Of a DNA stretch of 64,000 bases, positions 10,978-20,479 are shown in pieces (positions within the stretch are counted from its first letter, which is position 1; every line of letters begins with the position of its first letter). The position numbers and the translations under genes were made by a program. Source of the DNA: Roseateles depolymerans (GTDB lineage: Bacteria > Pseudomonadota > Gammaproteobacteria > Burkholderiales > Burkholderiaceae_C); the NCBI RefSeq assembly GCF_003387155.1, contig NZ_QUMT01000005.1, forward strand, positions 1 through 64,000. Reading direction: 5' to 3'. Below the pieces are notes generated by a model, which saw only the letters and a list, made by a program, of their open reading frames with translations, ran no database searches and was not told where the DNA came from.

Positions 10978-12116
10978 ACCTTCAGCCCCACGTTGGAGAA
11001 CATCACGGCAAAGATCGCATCCACCACAATCACCAGCGTGATGGAGGCCACCACTGACTGCGTCGTGCCGGCGGCCAGGCTTTCGCTGTTGGGCCGGATG
11101 CGCAGGCCGAAGTGGCAGGCCACAAAGGCGATCAGCACGCCGAACACGGCCGACTTGGACACGCCCAGCCACAGATTGGCAATCGGCACCGAAGCCGGCA
11201 AGCCCTGCAGGAACTGCACATAGTCCAGGCCCAGGGTTGCACGGGCAGCCAGCATGCCACCCAGCAGCACCATGCTGCTGGTCCAGACGGTGACCAGCGG
11301 CAGGGAGATGGCCAGGGCCACCATCTTCGGGAAGACGAGCCGCACGGTGTGAGAGATGCCCATGACCGACAAGGCATCGAGTTCCTGCGTGACCCGCATG
11401 ACCCCGATCTGCGCCGTCATGGCCGAGCCGCTGCGCCCGGCCACCAGGATGGCTGCCAGCAGCGGCCCCAGCTCCCGCCAGACACTGATGCCCAGGATGT
11501 TGATCACATAGATGTCGGCGCCGAAATTCTGAAGCTGCCGCGCGATCAGATAAGACAGCGTGATGCCCACCAGCACACCCACCAGCGCGGTGATGCCCAG
11601 CGCCTGGGCGCCGCTGCGGTAGATGTGGGCAGAGATGTCGGACCAGGCGACCAGGCCGGGATGACGCAGCATGCGGCCGCAGTCGCGAACGACCTGGCCG
11701 AACAGCGCCACGGCATCGATCAGGTGCTCGGCCAGTTGAAACAGTCCCTGGCCCAGCTTCCAGGGGTTTTCGCGACGATGCGGCCGGGTGGCCTTGCCCT
11801 GCTTGGCACTCAGGCGCGCGAACTGCGCCTGGAACATGGCGGCGGCGGCCGAAGTGGGCCACTGCAATTGCTCCGGCTGCTGGCGGCCCCAGGCCTGCCA
11901 CAGCAGCAAGGCGCCGGTGGGGTCCATGCGGTGGACGGCGCTGAGGTCCCAGTGCACGCCGGAGCTGGGCAGCGTGCCCAGTTCAGTGCGCAGGGCGTCT
12001 ACCCGGTCCCGCAGGGCCAGCAGGGTCCAGTCGCCTTCCAGCCGGGCCTGGACCTGCGCGCCGGACTCGGTGCGCAGCAAGCGCGGCGTGGGATCGGTGA
12101 CAGGAGTGGGTGTCAT
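10974..12116 (-). CDS. mlaE: MlaE-type permease with N-terminal STAS-like domain
   Basis: The C-terminal 250 residues are the MlaE/permease fold with five or six membrane helices and conserved stretches such as GRSGSAMTAQIG and ELDALSVMG. The N-terminal 120 residues resemble a STAS domain (beta-rich, with VHWDLSAVHRMDPTGALLL); in Mla systems that role is normally played by the separate MlaB protein, so the two are fused here. The start ATG is the first in frame after the repeat region; the ribosome site is weak. It is the first gene of an E-F-D-lipoprotein operon. At 380 residues it is longer than E. coli MlaE by about the size of the added domain. Confidence 0.92.
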   Translation of the reverse strand: MTPTPVTDPTPRLLRTESGAQVQARLEGDWTLLALRDRVDALRTELGTLPSSGVHWDLSAVHRMDPTGALLLWQAWGRQQPEQLQWPTSAAAAMFQAQFARLSAKQGKATRPHRRENPWKLGQGLFQLAEHLIDAVALFGQVVRDCGRMLRHPGLVAWSDISAHIYRSGAQALGITALVGVLVGITLSYLIARQLQNFGADIYVINILGISVWRELGPLLAAILVAGRSGSAMTAQIGVMRVTQELDALSVMGISHTVRLVFPKMVALAISLPLVTVWTSSMVLLGGMLAARATLGLDYVQFLQGLPASVPIANLWLGVSKSAVFGVLIAFVACHFGLRIRPNSESLAAGTTQSVVASITLVIVVDAIFAVMFSNVGLKV

Positions 12117-12175
12117 GACCCGCACAGCATAACGGGCCGGCGCGGTGCTCGTGTGGAAGAGAAACAGAACGCCGC

Positions 12176-12259
12176 GTAGAGCGAACCGTGTAGAGCGAAC
12201 CGTGCAGAGCGAACCGTGCAGAGCGAACCGTGTGTGGCGAACCGTGTGTGGCGAACCGC
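12176..12259. repeat. six tandem 14-bp repeats upstream of mlaE
   Basis: Six consecutive 14-bp units share GCGAACCG. Units 1-2 read GTAGAGCGAACCGT, 3-4 begin GCAGAG and 5-6 begin GTGTGG (the last ends in C). The pairs of identical units suggest stepwise duplication. The array lies between the tRNA-Pro terminator and the mlaE start, 60 bases before the start codon, so it probably lies in the mlaE promoter or 5' leader. Confidence 0.9.
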
Positions 12260-12331
12260 GGATGAGGGAGGCGCTCCCCTGCTGAATCCCCCGCGGTGGA
12301 AAGCGGCCCAAAAAAACGGCCGACAAAGCAA

Positions 12332-12361
12332 AACGCCTGGTACTTTGCAGTACCAGGCGTT
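12332..12361 (-). terminator. terminator of tRNA-Pro
   Basis: A 13-bp perfect stem (AACGCCTGGTACT with its complement) and a GCAA loop are followed on the minus strand by TTTTGCTTT. It lies 15 bases downstream of the tRNA 3' end. Confidence 0.88.
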
Positions 12362-12376
12362 CAGTCTTCTTATAAA

Positions 12377-12453
12377 TGGTCGGGGTGGCGGGATTCGAAC
12401 TCGCGACCCCTTGCACCCCATGCAAGTGCGCTACCAGGCTGCGCTACACCCCG
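12377..12453 (-). tRNA. tRNA-Pro (anticodon GGG)
   Basis: On the minus strand a complete 77-nt cloverleaf is visible: acceptor stem CGGGGTG/CACCCCG, D arm with GCGCAGCCTGGTAGCGC, an anticodon stem CTTGC/GCAAG holding the loop ATGGGGT (anticodon GGG), the T arm with GTTCGAATC and a genome-encoded CCA. The first base is C, as in bacterial proline tRNAs. It stands alone between merR and the mla operon. Confidence 0.96.
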
Positions 12454-12487
12454 ACGAAGACTTAGATTCTATACGCGTTTTTAATGC

Positions 12488-13030
12488 TCACGCAAGCAAA
12501 CTCTCTCGAATGGCCAACAATTCTTCTCTCACCTCTTCCAGCGAGAGTTTTTCGAGCGACACCGTTGTGTGCGCTGAACCGTCGGACACCTCCGCTGCAC
12601 GCGCGCGGTAACTGTCGCGATAGGCCTCACGTGCCACTTCGCGGTAGGACGCCAGGCCCAGCGAGTCTTCAAGTTCCAGATGCGACACCTGCGACGCCTG
12701 CTCCGCCGCGGCCTGTGCTTCCGCGCGGAACTCCTGTGCCTGCGTGGCCGGACTGTGGCCGGTGTGCGTGCCGTGGGCCGAATCGCTCAGCTGATTGCGG
12801 GCTCCACTGATGGTGAAGCCCTGGTCATAGAGCAGGTCCCGAATGCGGCGGATCAGCAGCACTTCGTGGTGCTGGTAGTAGCGGCGATTGCCGCGCCGCT
12901 TCATCGGCTTGAGCTGGGTGAATTCCTGTTCCCAATAGCGCAGCACATACGGCTTCACGCCGCACAACTCACTCACCTCACCGATGGTGAAGTAACGTTT
13001 GGCGGGAATGGCGGGAAGCGTGATGTCCAT
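12488..13030 (-). CDS. MerR-family transcriptional regulator downstream of ihfA
   Basis: The N-terminal 75 residues form a MerR-type winged helix, with YFTIGEVSELCGVKPYVLR and the wing around KRRGNRRYYQ. The rest is an acidic, Ala/Glu-rich helical region instead of a metal-binding loop, so no metal sensing is expected. This protein is typically found after ihfA in proteobacteria, where its target is poorly known. It is 40 bases downstream of ihfA and ends the operon; GGAG lies 12 bases before the start. Confidence 0.9.
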   Translation of the reverse strand: MDITLPAIPAKRYFTIGEVSELCGVKPYVLRYWEQEFTQLKPMKRRGNRRYYQHHEVLLIRRIRDLLYDQGFTISGARNQLSDSAHGTHTGHSPATQAQEFRAEAQAAAEQASQVSHLELEDSLGLASYREVAREAYRDSYRARAAEVSDGSAHTTVSLEKLSLEEVREELLAIRESLLA

Positions 13031-13070
13031 TGGAATCAGGTGCTCCGGCAGCTGGGACGGAGGTCAGACT

Positions 13071-13436
13071 CTACTCGAAGTCTCCGGCACCGGGCGCGTT
13101 CCCTTGCACAGCTTCTTTCAATTTGTGACTGGCGTGGAAGGTCACGACATTGCGTGCCTTGATGGGAATCGACTCCCCCGTGCGCGGATTGCGCCCGGGA
13201 CGCGGTGCCTTGCGACGAATGTTGAAGTTGCCAAAGCCGGACAGCTTCACCTCGCGACCGCTGGAGAGGCTGTCGTGGATGATGTCGAAGAAGGCCTCGA
13301 CCATGTCCTTGGACTCGCGCTTGTTCAGGCCGAGCTTGTCGAACAGCAGTTCGGCCAGCTCCGCCTTGGTCAGCGTCGGCGTTTCGAGGCTGCCCAGCAG
13401 CACCCGCGCCTGTTCCTTGATGTCGTCGTCGCTCAT
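13071..13436 (-). CDS. ihfA: integration host factor alpha subunit
   Basis: A small basic DNA-bending protein of the HU/IHF family that pairs with IhfB. The conserved beta-arm segment [10 protein letters not shown] contains the Pro that intercalates into DNA, preceded by [11 protein letters not shown]. The 121-residue length includes a 20-residue acidic extension ([10 protein letters not shown]) beyond the usual end. GGGAAG precedes the start. Its position after pheT is the classical pheST-ihfA arrangement. Confidence 0.96.
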   Translation of the reverse strand: MSDDDIKEQARVLLGSLETPTLTKAELAELLFDKLGLNKRESKDMVEAFFDIIHDSLSSGREVKLSGFGNFNIRRKAPRPGRNPRTGESIPIKARNVVTFHASHKLKEAVQGNAPGAGDFE

Positions 13437-13532
13437 CGGCTTCCCTCTCCTCTCCCGCGTCCTCGTTCCTCATGCGCCAGGTCGGCGCCCCCTTGACTGC
13501 GGGGGTGCCGGACCCGGCGTGCCCGCGGCGCC

Positions 13533-15950
13533 TCAGCCGCGCAGCCGGGCCCCGAGCTGTTCCGCCAGGCGGCTCACCACCCGGTTCACGGCCTGCTCGA
13601 TCCGTTCGTCGGTCAATGTGTTGTTGTCGTCCAGCAGTTCCAGGCGCACGGCCAGGCTCCGCTCACCCGCCTTCAGCTCGGCGGTCGGCTGCGCGGGCTT
13701 GAAGACGTCGAACAAACGGGCGGAGCGTACCAGGGTCTCGCCGCTGCTGTGGATGGCATTCATCAGCGCCGCATGGGTCACCTGATCACCGACGATGACC
13801 GCCAGGTCGCGATGCACCGCCTGCAGGCGTGCCACGCCCTTGCCTTGCGGCACGTGACGGGCCAGCACCGCATCCAGCGACAGCTCGAACAGCACCGGCG
13901 CGGTCGGCAGCTCGTAGCTTTGACGCCACTTCGGATGCAGCTCGCCCACGACGCCGATCTCGGTGCCCTCCAGCAGCACGCGGGCGCTGCGGCCCGGATG
14001 CAGTGCGGCATGGTCGGCGACTTCAAACTGCAACTGGCGCGGCGCGAACAGTGCTTCCAGGTCGCCCTTCACATCGAAGAAGTCCACTGCGCGGTCGCGC
14101 TCGGCCCACTGCTGCTGGTCGGCCGGACCCCAGGCCAGACCGGCCAGGCGCAGCGGCTGGCGCACGCCCGCAATGGTGGTGTCGCTCTCTTCCACCGACG
14201 GGTCCCGCAGGAACACGCGGCCGATCTCGAAGACCCGCACCCGTGGTGCCTTGCGGGCCAGGTTGTTGCGCAGCACCTGGATCAGGCTGCCCATCAGGCT
14301 GCTGCGCATCACCGCCAGCGGTGCGGCGATCGGGTTGAGCAGCTGGATCGGCTGTTCATTGCCGGCCAGCTCACGTTCCCAGCGGGCTTCCACGAAGCTG
14401 AAGTTGATCGTCTCGAAGTAGTCGCGCGCGGCCATCGCGTGGCGCAGGGCATGCACGCTGCGGCGGGTCTCGCTCGGCACCTTGCCGACCACCGGCGCCA
14501 GCGGCGGCGTGGCGGGCAGACGGTTGTAGCCCAGCACCCGCACGACTTCCTCGATCAGGTCTTCCTCGATCTGCAGGTCGAAGCGGAAGGTGGGCGGCAC
14601 CACGGTCAGCACGCCAGGGGCCGTGACGCTGAATTCCAGGCCCAGGCGGGTGAAGACGGTTTCGCAGTCGGCCTGGGTCACCGGCATGCCGATGACCTTG
14701 GCGGCGCGGTCCACCCGCAGGGCCACCGGCTTGCGCTCGGGCAGGGCCACCACATGGTCGTCCATCGGGCCGGCCTGGCCCCCGCAGATCTCCAGAATGA
14801 GCTGGGTGATGCGCTCGATGTGGTCGGTGGTGCCGGAGGGGTCCACGCCGCGCTCGAAGCGATGACCGGCATCGGTCGAGAAATTGAAGCGCCGCGAACG
14901 GCCCATCACCGCCTTGGGCCACCAGAAGGCGGCTTCGACATAGACGTTGGTGGTGTCGTCCGACACCGCCGTGGCGTCGCCGCCCATGATGCCGGCCAGG
15001 GACTCGACCTGCTGGCTGTCGGCGATGACGCCCACCGTCTCGTCCAGCTCGATGGTGGTGCCGTTCAGCAGCTTGAGCTGCTCGCCCTTGCGGCCCCAGC
15101 GCACCACCAGTTCGTTGTGGATCTTGTCCAGGTCGAAGATATGGGACGGGCGGCCCAACTCGAACATCACGTAGTTGGAAATGTCCACCAGCGGGGACAC
15201 CGACCGCTGACCGCAGCGGGCCAGGCGGTCCACCATCCAGGCTGGCGTCTGGGCCTTGGTGTTGACGCCGCGCACGATGCGACCGGAGAAGCGGCCGCAC
15301 AGGTCGGCCGCTTCCACGCGCACTGGCAGCTTGTCGGCATGGGCCACGGCCGCCGGGGTGATCGAGGGCGCCTGCAGCGGGGCGCCGGTCAGCGCCGACA
15401 CTTCGCGGGCGATGCCGTAGACGCTCAGCGCGTGCGCCAGATTGGGCGTGAGCTTGAGGGTGAACAGCGTGTCGTCGAGATTCAGGTGCTCGCGGATGTT
15501 CTGGCCCAGCGGCGCGTCGGCCGCCAGTTCCAGCAGGCCGCCGTGGTCCTCGGAGAGCTTGAGCTCCCGGGCCGAGCACAGCATGCCGAAGCTCTCGACA
15601 CCGCGCAGCTTGCCCACCTTGATCCTGAACGGCTTGCCGTCTTCACCGGGCGGCAGTTCAGCGCCCACGGTGGCCAGCGGCACACGGATGCCCACGCGCG
15701 CATTGGGCGCGCCGCAGACGATCTGCAGCAGCTCCGGACCGCCGGCGTTGACCTTGCACACACGCAGCCGGTCCGCATCCGGATGCTGCACGGCCTCGAC
15801 GATCTCGGCCACGACGATGCCGTGGAACGGGGGCGCGACCGGACGGAGTTCTTCCACCTCCAGGCCGGACATGGTGAGCAGCTCGGCCAGTTCTTGGGTA
15901 TTCAGCGCAGGATTGCAAAAGGCCCGCAGCCAGGACTCAGGGAATTGCAT
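13533..15950 (-). CDS. pheT: phenylalanyl-tRNA synthetase beta subunit
   Basis: At 805 residues it is close to the usual 795. Domains in order: an N-terminal OB-fold tRNA-binding domain (about 40-150), the B3/B4 editing domain (about 210-380), B5 (about 405-475), the synthetase-like core, and a C-terminal anticodon-binding FDX-ACB domain (last 90 residues, with FDVFKP and LAVRLELL). It forms an alpha2-beta2 enzyme with PheS, from which it is separated by 21 bases. The ribosome-binding site is weak, consistent with coupling to pheS. Confidence 0.97.
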   Translation of the reverse strand: MQFPESWLRAFCNPALNTQELAELLTMSGLEVEELRPVAPPFHGIVVAEIVEAVQHPDADRLRVCKVNAGGPELLQIVCGAPNARVGIRVPLATVGAELPPGEDGKPFRIKVGKLRGVESFGMLCSARELKLSEDHGGLLELAADAPLGQNIREHLNLDDTLFTLKLTPNLAHALSVYGIAREVSALTGAPLQAPSITPAAVAHADKLPVRVEAADLCGRFSGRIVRGVNTKAQTPAWMVDRLARCGQRSVSPLVDISNYVMFELGRPSHIFDLDKIHNELVVRWGRKGEQLKLLNGTTIELDETVGVIADSQQVESLAGIMGGDATAVSDDTTNVYVEAAFWWPKAVMGRSRRFNFSTDAGHRFERGVDPSGTTDHIERITQLILEICGGQAGPMDDHVVALPERKPVALRVDRAAKVIGMPVTQADCETVFTRLGLEFSVTAPGVLTVVPPTFRFDLQIEEDLIEEVVRVLGYNRLPATPPLAPVVGKVPSETRRSVHALRHAMAARDYFETINFSFVEARWERELAGNEQPIQLLNPIAAPLAVMRSSLMGSLIQVLRNNLARKAPRVRVFEIGRVFLRDPSVEESDTTIAGVRQPLRLAGLAWGPADQQQWAERDRAVDFFDVKGDLEALFAPRQLQFEVADHAALHPGRSARVLLEGTEIGVVGELHPKWRQSYELPTAPVLFELSLDAVLARHVPQGKGVARLQAVHRDLAVIVGDQVTHAALMNAIHSSGETLVRSARLFDVFKPAQPTAELKAGERSLAVRLELLDDNNTLTDERIEQAVNRVVSRLAEQLGARLRG

Positions 15951-15971
15951 GTCGATGTCTTTCGGGCTTTT

Positions 15972-17009
15972 TTACTTGAATTGCGACAGGAAACGCAGAT
16001 CGCCATCAAAGAACAGGCGCAGGTCGTTCACCCCATAACGCAGCATCGCCAGACGGTCGATGCCGGAGCCGAAGGCAAAGCCGATGTAGCGCTCCGGGTC
16101 CAGGCCCATGTTGCGGATGACCTGCGGATGCACCTGGCCGGAGCCGGACACCTCCAGCCAGCGGCCCTTGAGCGGACCGGAGCCAAACATCATGTCGATT
16201 TCGGCGCTGGGTTCGGTGAAGGGGAAATAGCTGGGGCGGAAACGGATCTCCATGTCGGTCGTCTCGAAGAACTGCTGCATGAAGTTCACGTAGACCGACT
16301 TCAGATCCTTGAAGCTGATGTTCTCGCCCACCCACAGGCCTTCGACCTGGTGGAACATGGGGGAGTGGGTGGCGTCGCTGTCCACCCGGTAGGTGCGGCC
16401 CGGCGCGATGACGCGGATCTCGGGCATGGCCTGACCCGCATCAATCAGATGACGATGCTTCTTCACATGCTGCACCGCATAGCGGATCTGCATCGGGCTG
16501 GTGTGGGTGCGAAGCACGAAACCGTTCTCGACATAGAAGGTGTCGTGCATCGAGCGGGCCGGGTGATCGGCCGGCGTGTTCAGCGCGGTGAAGTTGAACC
16601 AGTCGTTCTCGATTTCCGGACCGTCGGCCACGTCAAACCCCATCGAGCCGAAGATCGCTTCGATGCGTTCCATGGCTCGGGTGATGGGGTGCAGGCCACC
16701 GGTGCCGCGCTGGCGTCCCGGCAGGGTCACGTCCAGGGCTTCGGCCTTGAGCTGCTTCTCGAGCTCGGCATCCGCCAGGGCCTGGCGGCGGGCGTTCAGC
16801 GCCGTCTCGATGCCCTGCTTGAGCTGGTTGATCTCTGCGCCGCGCGTTTTCTTCTCTTCGACCGGCAACTTGGCCAGCCCCTTCATCAGCTCGGTCACCT
16901 GGCCAGACTTGCCCAGGAAGCGGGCTTTGGCGTTTTCCAGGTCGGCGGGGGTGGCGGCGGCGGCAAATTCGCCGCTGGCCTGTTGCAGCAATTGATCGAG
17001 ATCGTTCAT
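15972..17009 (-). CDS. pheS: phenylalanyl-tRNA synthetase alpha subunit
   Basis: The catalytic subunit that charges tRNA-Phe. Class II motifs are visible: motif 2 around [12 protein letters not shown], and motif 3 [13 protein letters not shown] near the C-terminus. The N-terminal 90 residues form the usual tRNA-binding coiled coil. The start [10 protein letters not shown] gives the normal 345-residue length. Two tandem stem-loops lie just upstream (17044-17099) and could attenuate transcription coming from rplT. Confidence 0.97.
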   Translation of the reverse strand: MNDLDQLLQQASGEFAAAATPADLENAKARFLGKSGQVTELMKGLAKLPVEEKKTRGAEINQLKQGIETALNARRQALADAELEKQLKAEALDVTLPGRQRGTGGLHPITRAMERIEAIFGSMGFDVADGPEIENDWFNFTALNTPADHPARSMHDTFYVENGFVLRTHTSPMQIRYAVQHVKKHRHLIDAGQAMPEIRVIAPGRTYRVDSDATHSPMFHQVEGLWVGENISFKDLKSVYVNFMQQFFETTDMEIRFRPSYFPFTEPSAEIDMMFGSGPLKGRWLEVSGSGQVHPQVIRNMGLDPERYIGFAFGSGIDRLAMLRYGVNDLRLFFDGDLRFLSQFK

Positions 17010-17043
17010 CGCGGGGCGACTCAATTCGGAACAGACAATAAGA

Positions 17044-17099
17044 AAAGGCCGAACACCGAGGTGTCGGCCTTTGAAAAGGGCGCCTCGGCGAACCGAGGC
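17044..17099 (-). terminator. tandem stem-loops between rplT and pheS
   Basis: On the minus strand the first hairpin is GCCTCGG-TTCG-CCGAGGC (17099-17082) followed by CCCTTTTC; the second is AAAGGCCGACACC with its near complement (17072-17044) followed by TTCTTATT. Both look like intrinsic terminators. Because pheS normally continues this operon, partial termination or attenuation is more likely than a full stop. No Phe-rich leader peptide was found. Confidence 0.7.
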
Positions 17100-17137
17100 T
17101 GCCACGGCCACCTGCTTGCGCAGGCAGCGTGCGGCAA

Positions 17138-17494
17138 TTAAGCGAGAGCGGCCTTCACCTTGGCGAAGATGCTGGCAAAACCAGCAGGATCGTTGACGGC
17201 GAGATCAGCCAGGACCTTGCGGTCGATGTCGATCTGGGCCTTCTTCAGGCCAGCCACGAACTTGCTGTAGCTCAGACCCAGGCCACGGCTTGCCGCATTG
17301 ATACGGGCAATCCACAGCTGGCGGAACACGCGCTTCTTGGCACGACGGTCACGGTAGGCGTATTGGCCCGCCTTCATCACCGCCTGTTTGGCGATGCGGA
17401 AGACGTTCTTACGACGACCACGGAAGCCCTTGGCCAGAGCCAGGACCTTCTTGTGACGAGCACGTGCGGTAACACCACGTTTGACGCGAGGCAT
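17138..17494 (-). CDS. rplT: 50S ribosomal protein L20
   Basis: A typical 118-residue, strongly basic L20 with [20 protein letters not shown] (20 residues) in the helical N-terminus. L20 starts 50S assembly and in other bacteria represses its own operon by binding the rpmI leader. It lies 26 bases after rpmI with a good ribosome-binding site (GGAG). Confidence 0.98.
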   Translation of the reverse strand: MPRVKRGVTARARHKKVLALAKGFRGRRKNVFRIAKQAVMKAGQYAYRDRRAKKRVFRQLWIARINAASRGLGLSYSKFVAGLKKAQIDIDRKVLADLAVNDPAGFASIFAKVKAALA

Positions 17495-17520
17495 GTTGTA
17501 TCTCCTTCTCTACAGCTGGA

Positions 17521-17724
17521 TTACAGACCAGCGAAAGGCAACATCGCAGCGATGTGGCCCATGTTGGTCTCATGCACGTTCGCGGCGCCGCGGAGCTGAC
17601 GCTTGTTCTTCGTGGTCTTCTTGGTCAGGATGTGGCGCTTGAACGCCTGACCGCGCTTGACGGTACCACCCGGACGAACGCGAAAACGCTTCTTCGCGCT
17701 GCTCTTGGTCTTCATTTTGGGCAT
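17521..17724 (-). CDS. rpmI: 50S ribosomal protein L35
   Basis: A 67-residue basic protein with the family start [13 protein letters not shown] and the conserved HILTKKT block. It lies between infC and rplT as in most bacteria, with AAGGAG upstream of the start codon. Confidence 0.98.
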   Translation of the reverse strand: MPKMKTKSSAKKRFRVRPGGTVKRGQAFKRHILTKKTTKNKRQLRGAANVHETNMGHIAAMLPFAGL

Positions 17725-17800
17725 GACTGCTCCTTAGAAATGCGTCCCTCCAGGCGGCCTCGGGGAAACCGCTGCACTTGATGGCCTGAAGGAGACTAAT

Positions 17801-17829
17801 AAGCCCGCCGACGACCAGATCGACGGGCT
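17801..17829 (-). promoter_or_regulatory. stem-loop between infC and rpmI
   Basis: AGCCCG (17802-17807) pairs with CGGGCT (17824-17829), and on the minus strand the stem is followed by TATTAG. It could be an attenuator or an L20-type control structure for rpmI-rplT; the evidence is position and a short stem only. Confidence 0.4.
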
Positions 17830-17847
17830 GAAACTGCGACCGGACGC

Positions 17848-18393
17848 TCAGCGCTTCTTGGGCGCGAGCACCATGATCATCTGGCGGCCTTCGAGCTTGG
17901 GCATGTGTTCCACCACCGCCACATCCGCCAGTTCATCGCGAATGCGCTCGAGCATGCGCATGCCGATGTCCTGGTGGGTGATCTCGCGGCCGCGGTAACG
18001 CAGCGTGACCTTGCCCTTGTCGCCGTCTTCAGCAATGAAGCGGCGCAGATTGCGCATCTTGATCTGGTAGTCGCCTTCGTCCGTGCCCGGACGGAACTTG
18101 ACTTCCTTGACCTCGATGACCTTCTGCTTCGACTTGGCTTCCGCCGCGCGTTTCTGCTCCTGGTACTTGAACTTGCCGTAGTCCATCAGCCGGCAGACCG
18201 GCGGATTGGCAGTGGCGGCGATTTCGACCAGATCGACGTCCAGTTCACCAGCCATGCGAAGTGCTTCCTGAATGCTCACGATGCCGATGGGCTCGTTCTC
18301 AGGACCATTCAGACGGACTTCAGGGGCGATGATTTCACGGTTCAGCCGATGCTTACGCTCGGGAATCGCACGACGGTCAGCAAAAGTAGCGAT
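17848..18393 (-). CDS. infC: translation initiation factor IF-3, ATC start codon
   Basis: IF-3 binds the 30S subunit and checks start-codon pairing. Translation can be extended upstream of the GTG at 18279 to an ATC at 18393, giving a full 181-residue protein beginning with [18 protein letters not shown]; this segment with [17 protein letters not shown] is the standard IF-3 N-terminal domain. There is no in-frame ATG, GTG or TTG that would give this N-terminus, and AAAGGT lies 8 bases before the ATC. Rare start codons of the ATT/ATC/ATA type are characteristic of infC and let IF-3 limit its own synthesis. It follows thrS by 66 bases. Confidence 0.95.
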   Translation of the reverse strand: MATFADRRAIPERKHRLNREIIAPEVRLNGPENEPIGIVSIQEALRMAGELDVDLVEIAATANPPVCRLMDYGKFKYQEQKRAAEAKSKQKVIEVKEVKFRPGTDEGDYQIKMRNLRRFIAEDGDKGKVTLRYRGREITHQDIGMRMLERIRDELADVAVVEHMPKLEGRQMIMVLAPKKR

Positions 18394-18459
18394 GGTGGTT
18401 ACCTTTCAGCGAGCCTTGGCAGGGCCCGGATGATCAAAAAATAGCAAAGCGCGCCCGAC

Positions 18460-20379
18460 TCAGGCCTTCTCAGCAATGGTGGAAGACAGCTTTGCAGCGA
18501 AGTCTTCCAGCGACATCACCCCCAGGTCCTGGTTGCCACGGGCGCGCACTGCAACAGCCCCGTTCGCCTTCTCTTTGTCGCCAACGACGAGGATGAACGG
18601 AGTCTTTTGCAGGGAATGCTCACGGATTTTATACGTGATCTTTTCGTTCCGCAAATCGGCCTGGACCCTAACCCCTTGTTTTTGCAGCGTTTTCACAATT
18701 TCACTGACGTAATCCGCTTGCGCATCAGTGATATTGGCCACAACCACCTGGGTCGGCGCCAGCCAAACCGGCAGCGCGCCGGCATGCTGTTCGATCAGGA
18801 TACCAATAAAGCGCTCGAGCGAACCGACGATGGCACGGTGCAGCATCACGGGGGTGTGACGCTCGCCGTCCTCGGCCACGTACTCGGCGCCCAGGCGGCC
18901 CGGCATGGAGAAATCGACCTGCATGGTGCCGCATTGCCACTGGCGGCCGATAGCGTCCTTGAGGGTGTATTCGATCTTCGGGCCGTAGAAGGCACCGTCT
19001 CCCGGGGCGATGATGAACTCCACGCCAGAGGCGCGCAGCGATTCCATCAGGGCGAACTCGGCCTTGTCCCAGACTTCATCCGAGCCAATGCGGGCCTCGG
19101 GACGCGTGGCGACCTTGTAGATGATGTCGGTGAAGCCGAAGTCCTTGTAGACCTTCTGCAGCAGCGCGGTGTAGGCCACGCATTCGGCCAAGATCTGGTC
19201 TTCGGTGCAGAAGATGTGGCCATCGTCCTGCGTGAAGCCGCGCACGCGCATGATGCCGTGCAGGCCGCCGGTGGGCTCGTTGCGGTGGCACTGTCCGAAT
19301 TCACCGAAGCGCAGCGGCAGGTCGCGGTAGCTCTTGATGCCGTGCTTGAAGATCAGGATGTGACCGGGGCAGTTCATCGGCTTGAGCGCGTAGTCGCGCT
19401 TTTCCGATTCGGTCGTGAACATGTTGTCGCGGTACTTGTCCCAGTGGCCGGTGGCCTCCCACAGCGACTTGTCCAGCAGCTGCGGGCCCTTGACCTCCTG
19501 GTAGCCGTTGTCGCGGTAGACGCGGCGCATGTACTGCTCCACCTCCTGCCAGACCGTCCAGCCCTTGGGATGCCAGAACACCACGCCGGGCGCATGCTCG
19601 TCGATATGGAACAGGTCCAGGTCCTTGCCGATCTTGCGGTGGTCGCGCTTCTCGGCCTCTTCCAGCATGCGCAGGTAGGCCTGCAGGTCGTCCTTGGTGG
19701 CCCAGGCCGTGCCGTAGATGCGCTGCAGCTGCTCATTGCGGTGGTCGCCGCGCCAGTAGGCGCCGGCCACCTTCATCAGCTTGAAGTGCTTGAGCTTGCC
19801 GGTGGAAGGCACGTGCGGGCCGCGGCACAGGTCGGTGAAGCCGCCTTCGGCATACAGCGACACATCTTCATTGGCCGGAATGCTGGCAATGATCTCGGCC
19901 TTGTAGGCCTCGCCGATGCCCTTGAAATAGCTCACGGCCTCGTCGCGCGGCAGCACCGAGCGGGTCACCTTCTCGTCCTTCTTCGCCAGCTCGGTCATCT
20001 TCGCTTCGATGGCCGCCAGGTCCTCGGGCGTGAACGGACGCTTGTAGGAGAAGTCGTAGTAGAAGCCGTTCTCGATGACCGGGCCGATGGTGACCTGGGC
20101 TTCGGGGAACAGTTCCTTGACGGCATAGGCCAGCAGGTGGGCGGTCGAGTGACGGATCACTTCCAGGCCGTCCGGGTCCTTTTCGGTGACGATGGCCAGC
20201 GGCATGTCACGGTCGATCAGGTAGCTGGTGTCCACCAGCTTGGCGTCGTCGCCCGAGCCGACACGGCCGGCCAGGGCCGCCTTGGCCAGGCCCGTGCCGA
20301 TGGAGGCCGCCACGTCGGCCACGGTGACCGGTTGGGGAAACTCACGCTTGGAACCGTCAGGCAGTTGGATGGAAATCAT
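18460..20379 (-). CDS. thrS: threonyl-tRNA synthetase
   Basis: Charges tRNA-Thr and proofreads Ser. At 639 residues it has all the domains: TGS (1-60), the editing domain with [16 protein letters not shown], the class II core with [11 protein letters not shown] (motif 2), MNCPGH (zinc Cys, near residue 335) and [16 protein letters not shown] (motif 3), then the anticodon-binding domain. GGAG lies 7 bases before the start. Its 5' leader holds a Thr-rich leader peptide and a terminator hairpin only 20 bases before the start (20480-20518 and 20398-20427), which suggests attenuation by charged tRNA-Thr. Confidence 0.98.
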   Translation of the reverse strand: MISIQLPDGSKREFPQPVTVADVAASIGTGLAKAALAGRVGSGDDAKLVDTSYLIDRDMPLAIVTEKDPDGLEVIRHSTAHLLAYAVKELFPEAQVTIGPVIENGFYYDFSYKRPFTPEDLAAIEAKMTELAKKDEKVTRSVLPRDEAVSYFKGIGEAYKAEIIASIPANEDVSLYAEGGFTDLCRGPHVPSTGKLKHFKLMKVAGAYWRGDHRNEQLQRIYGTAWATKDDLQAYLRMLEEAEKRDHRKIGKDLDLFHIDEHAPGVVFWHPKGWTVWQEVEQYMRRVYRDNGYQEVKGPQLLDKSLWEATGHWDKYRDNMFTTESEKRDYALKPMNCPGHILIFKHGIKSYRDLPLRFGEFGQCHRNEPTGGLHGIMRVRGFTQDDGHIFCTEDQILAECVAYTALLQKVYKDFGFTDIIYKVATRPEARIGSDEVWDKAEFALMESLRASGVEFIIAPGDGAFYGPKIEYTLKDAIGRQWQCGTMQVDFSMPGRLGAEYVAEDGERHTPVMLHRAIVGSLERFIGILIEQHAGALPVWLAPTQVVVANITDAQADYVSEIVKTLQKQGVRVQADLRNEKITYKIREHSLQKTPFILVVGDKEKANGAVAVRARGNQDLGVMSLEDFAAKLSSTIAEKA

Positions 20380-20397
20380 GAAATTGCTCCAGAAAAC

Positions 20398-20427
20398 AAA
20401 AAAGCGCGGCCACTTGCCGCGCTTTTT
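20398..20427 (-). terminator. attenuator hairpin in the thrS leader
   Basis: On the minus strand AAAAAGCGCGGC (20427-20416) pairs with GCCGCGCTTTTT after a 5-nt loop, followed by TGTTTTC, a strong intrinsic terminator located before the thrS ribosome-binding site. A competing pairing exists: GCCGCG just after the leader-peptide stop (20476-20471) is complementary to CGCGGC in the first arm (20421-20416). A separate hairpin GCTGCC/GGCAGC (20433-20450) lies between them. Confidence 0.8.
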
Positions 20428-20479
20428 CTGGGGGCTGCCCGAGGGGGCAGCTGGAAAGACGTGAACGAGCCGCGGCCGA

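Noticed and set aside
12176-12259. Possible CRISPR array
   Set aside because: Units are 14 bp and directly joined without spacers, and no cas genes are near.
17010-17137. Phe-rich leader peptide for pheS
   Set aside because: Short frames here hold at most two Phe codons and lack a ribosome-binding site.
13749-17141. A 1130-codon plus-strand reading frame opposite pheT and pheS
   Set aside because: It is the mirror frame of two certain genes in GC-rich DNA; its product is His/Gly/Arg-rich with no known domain and no ribosome site.
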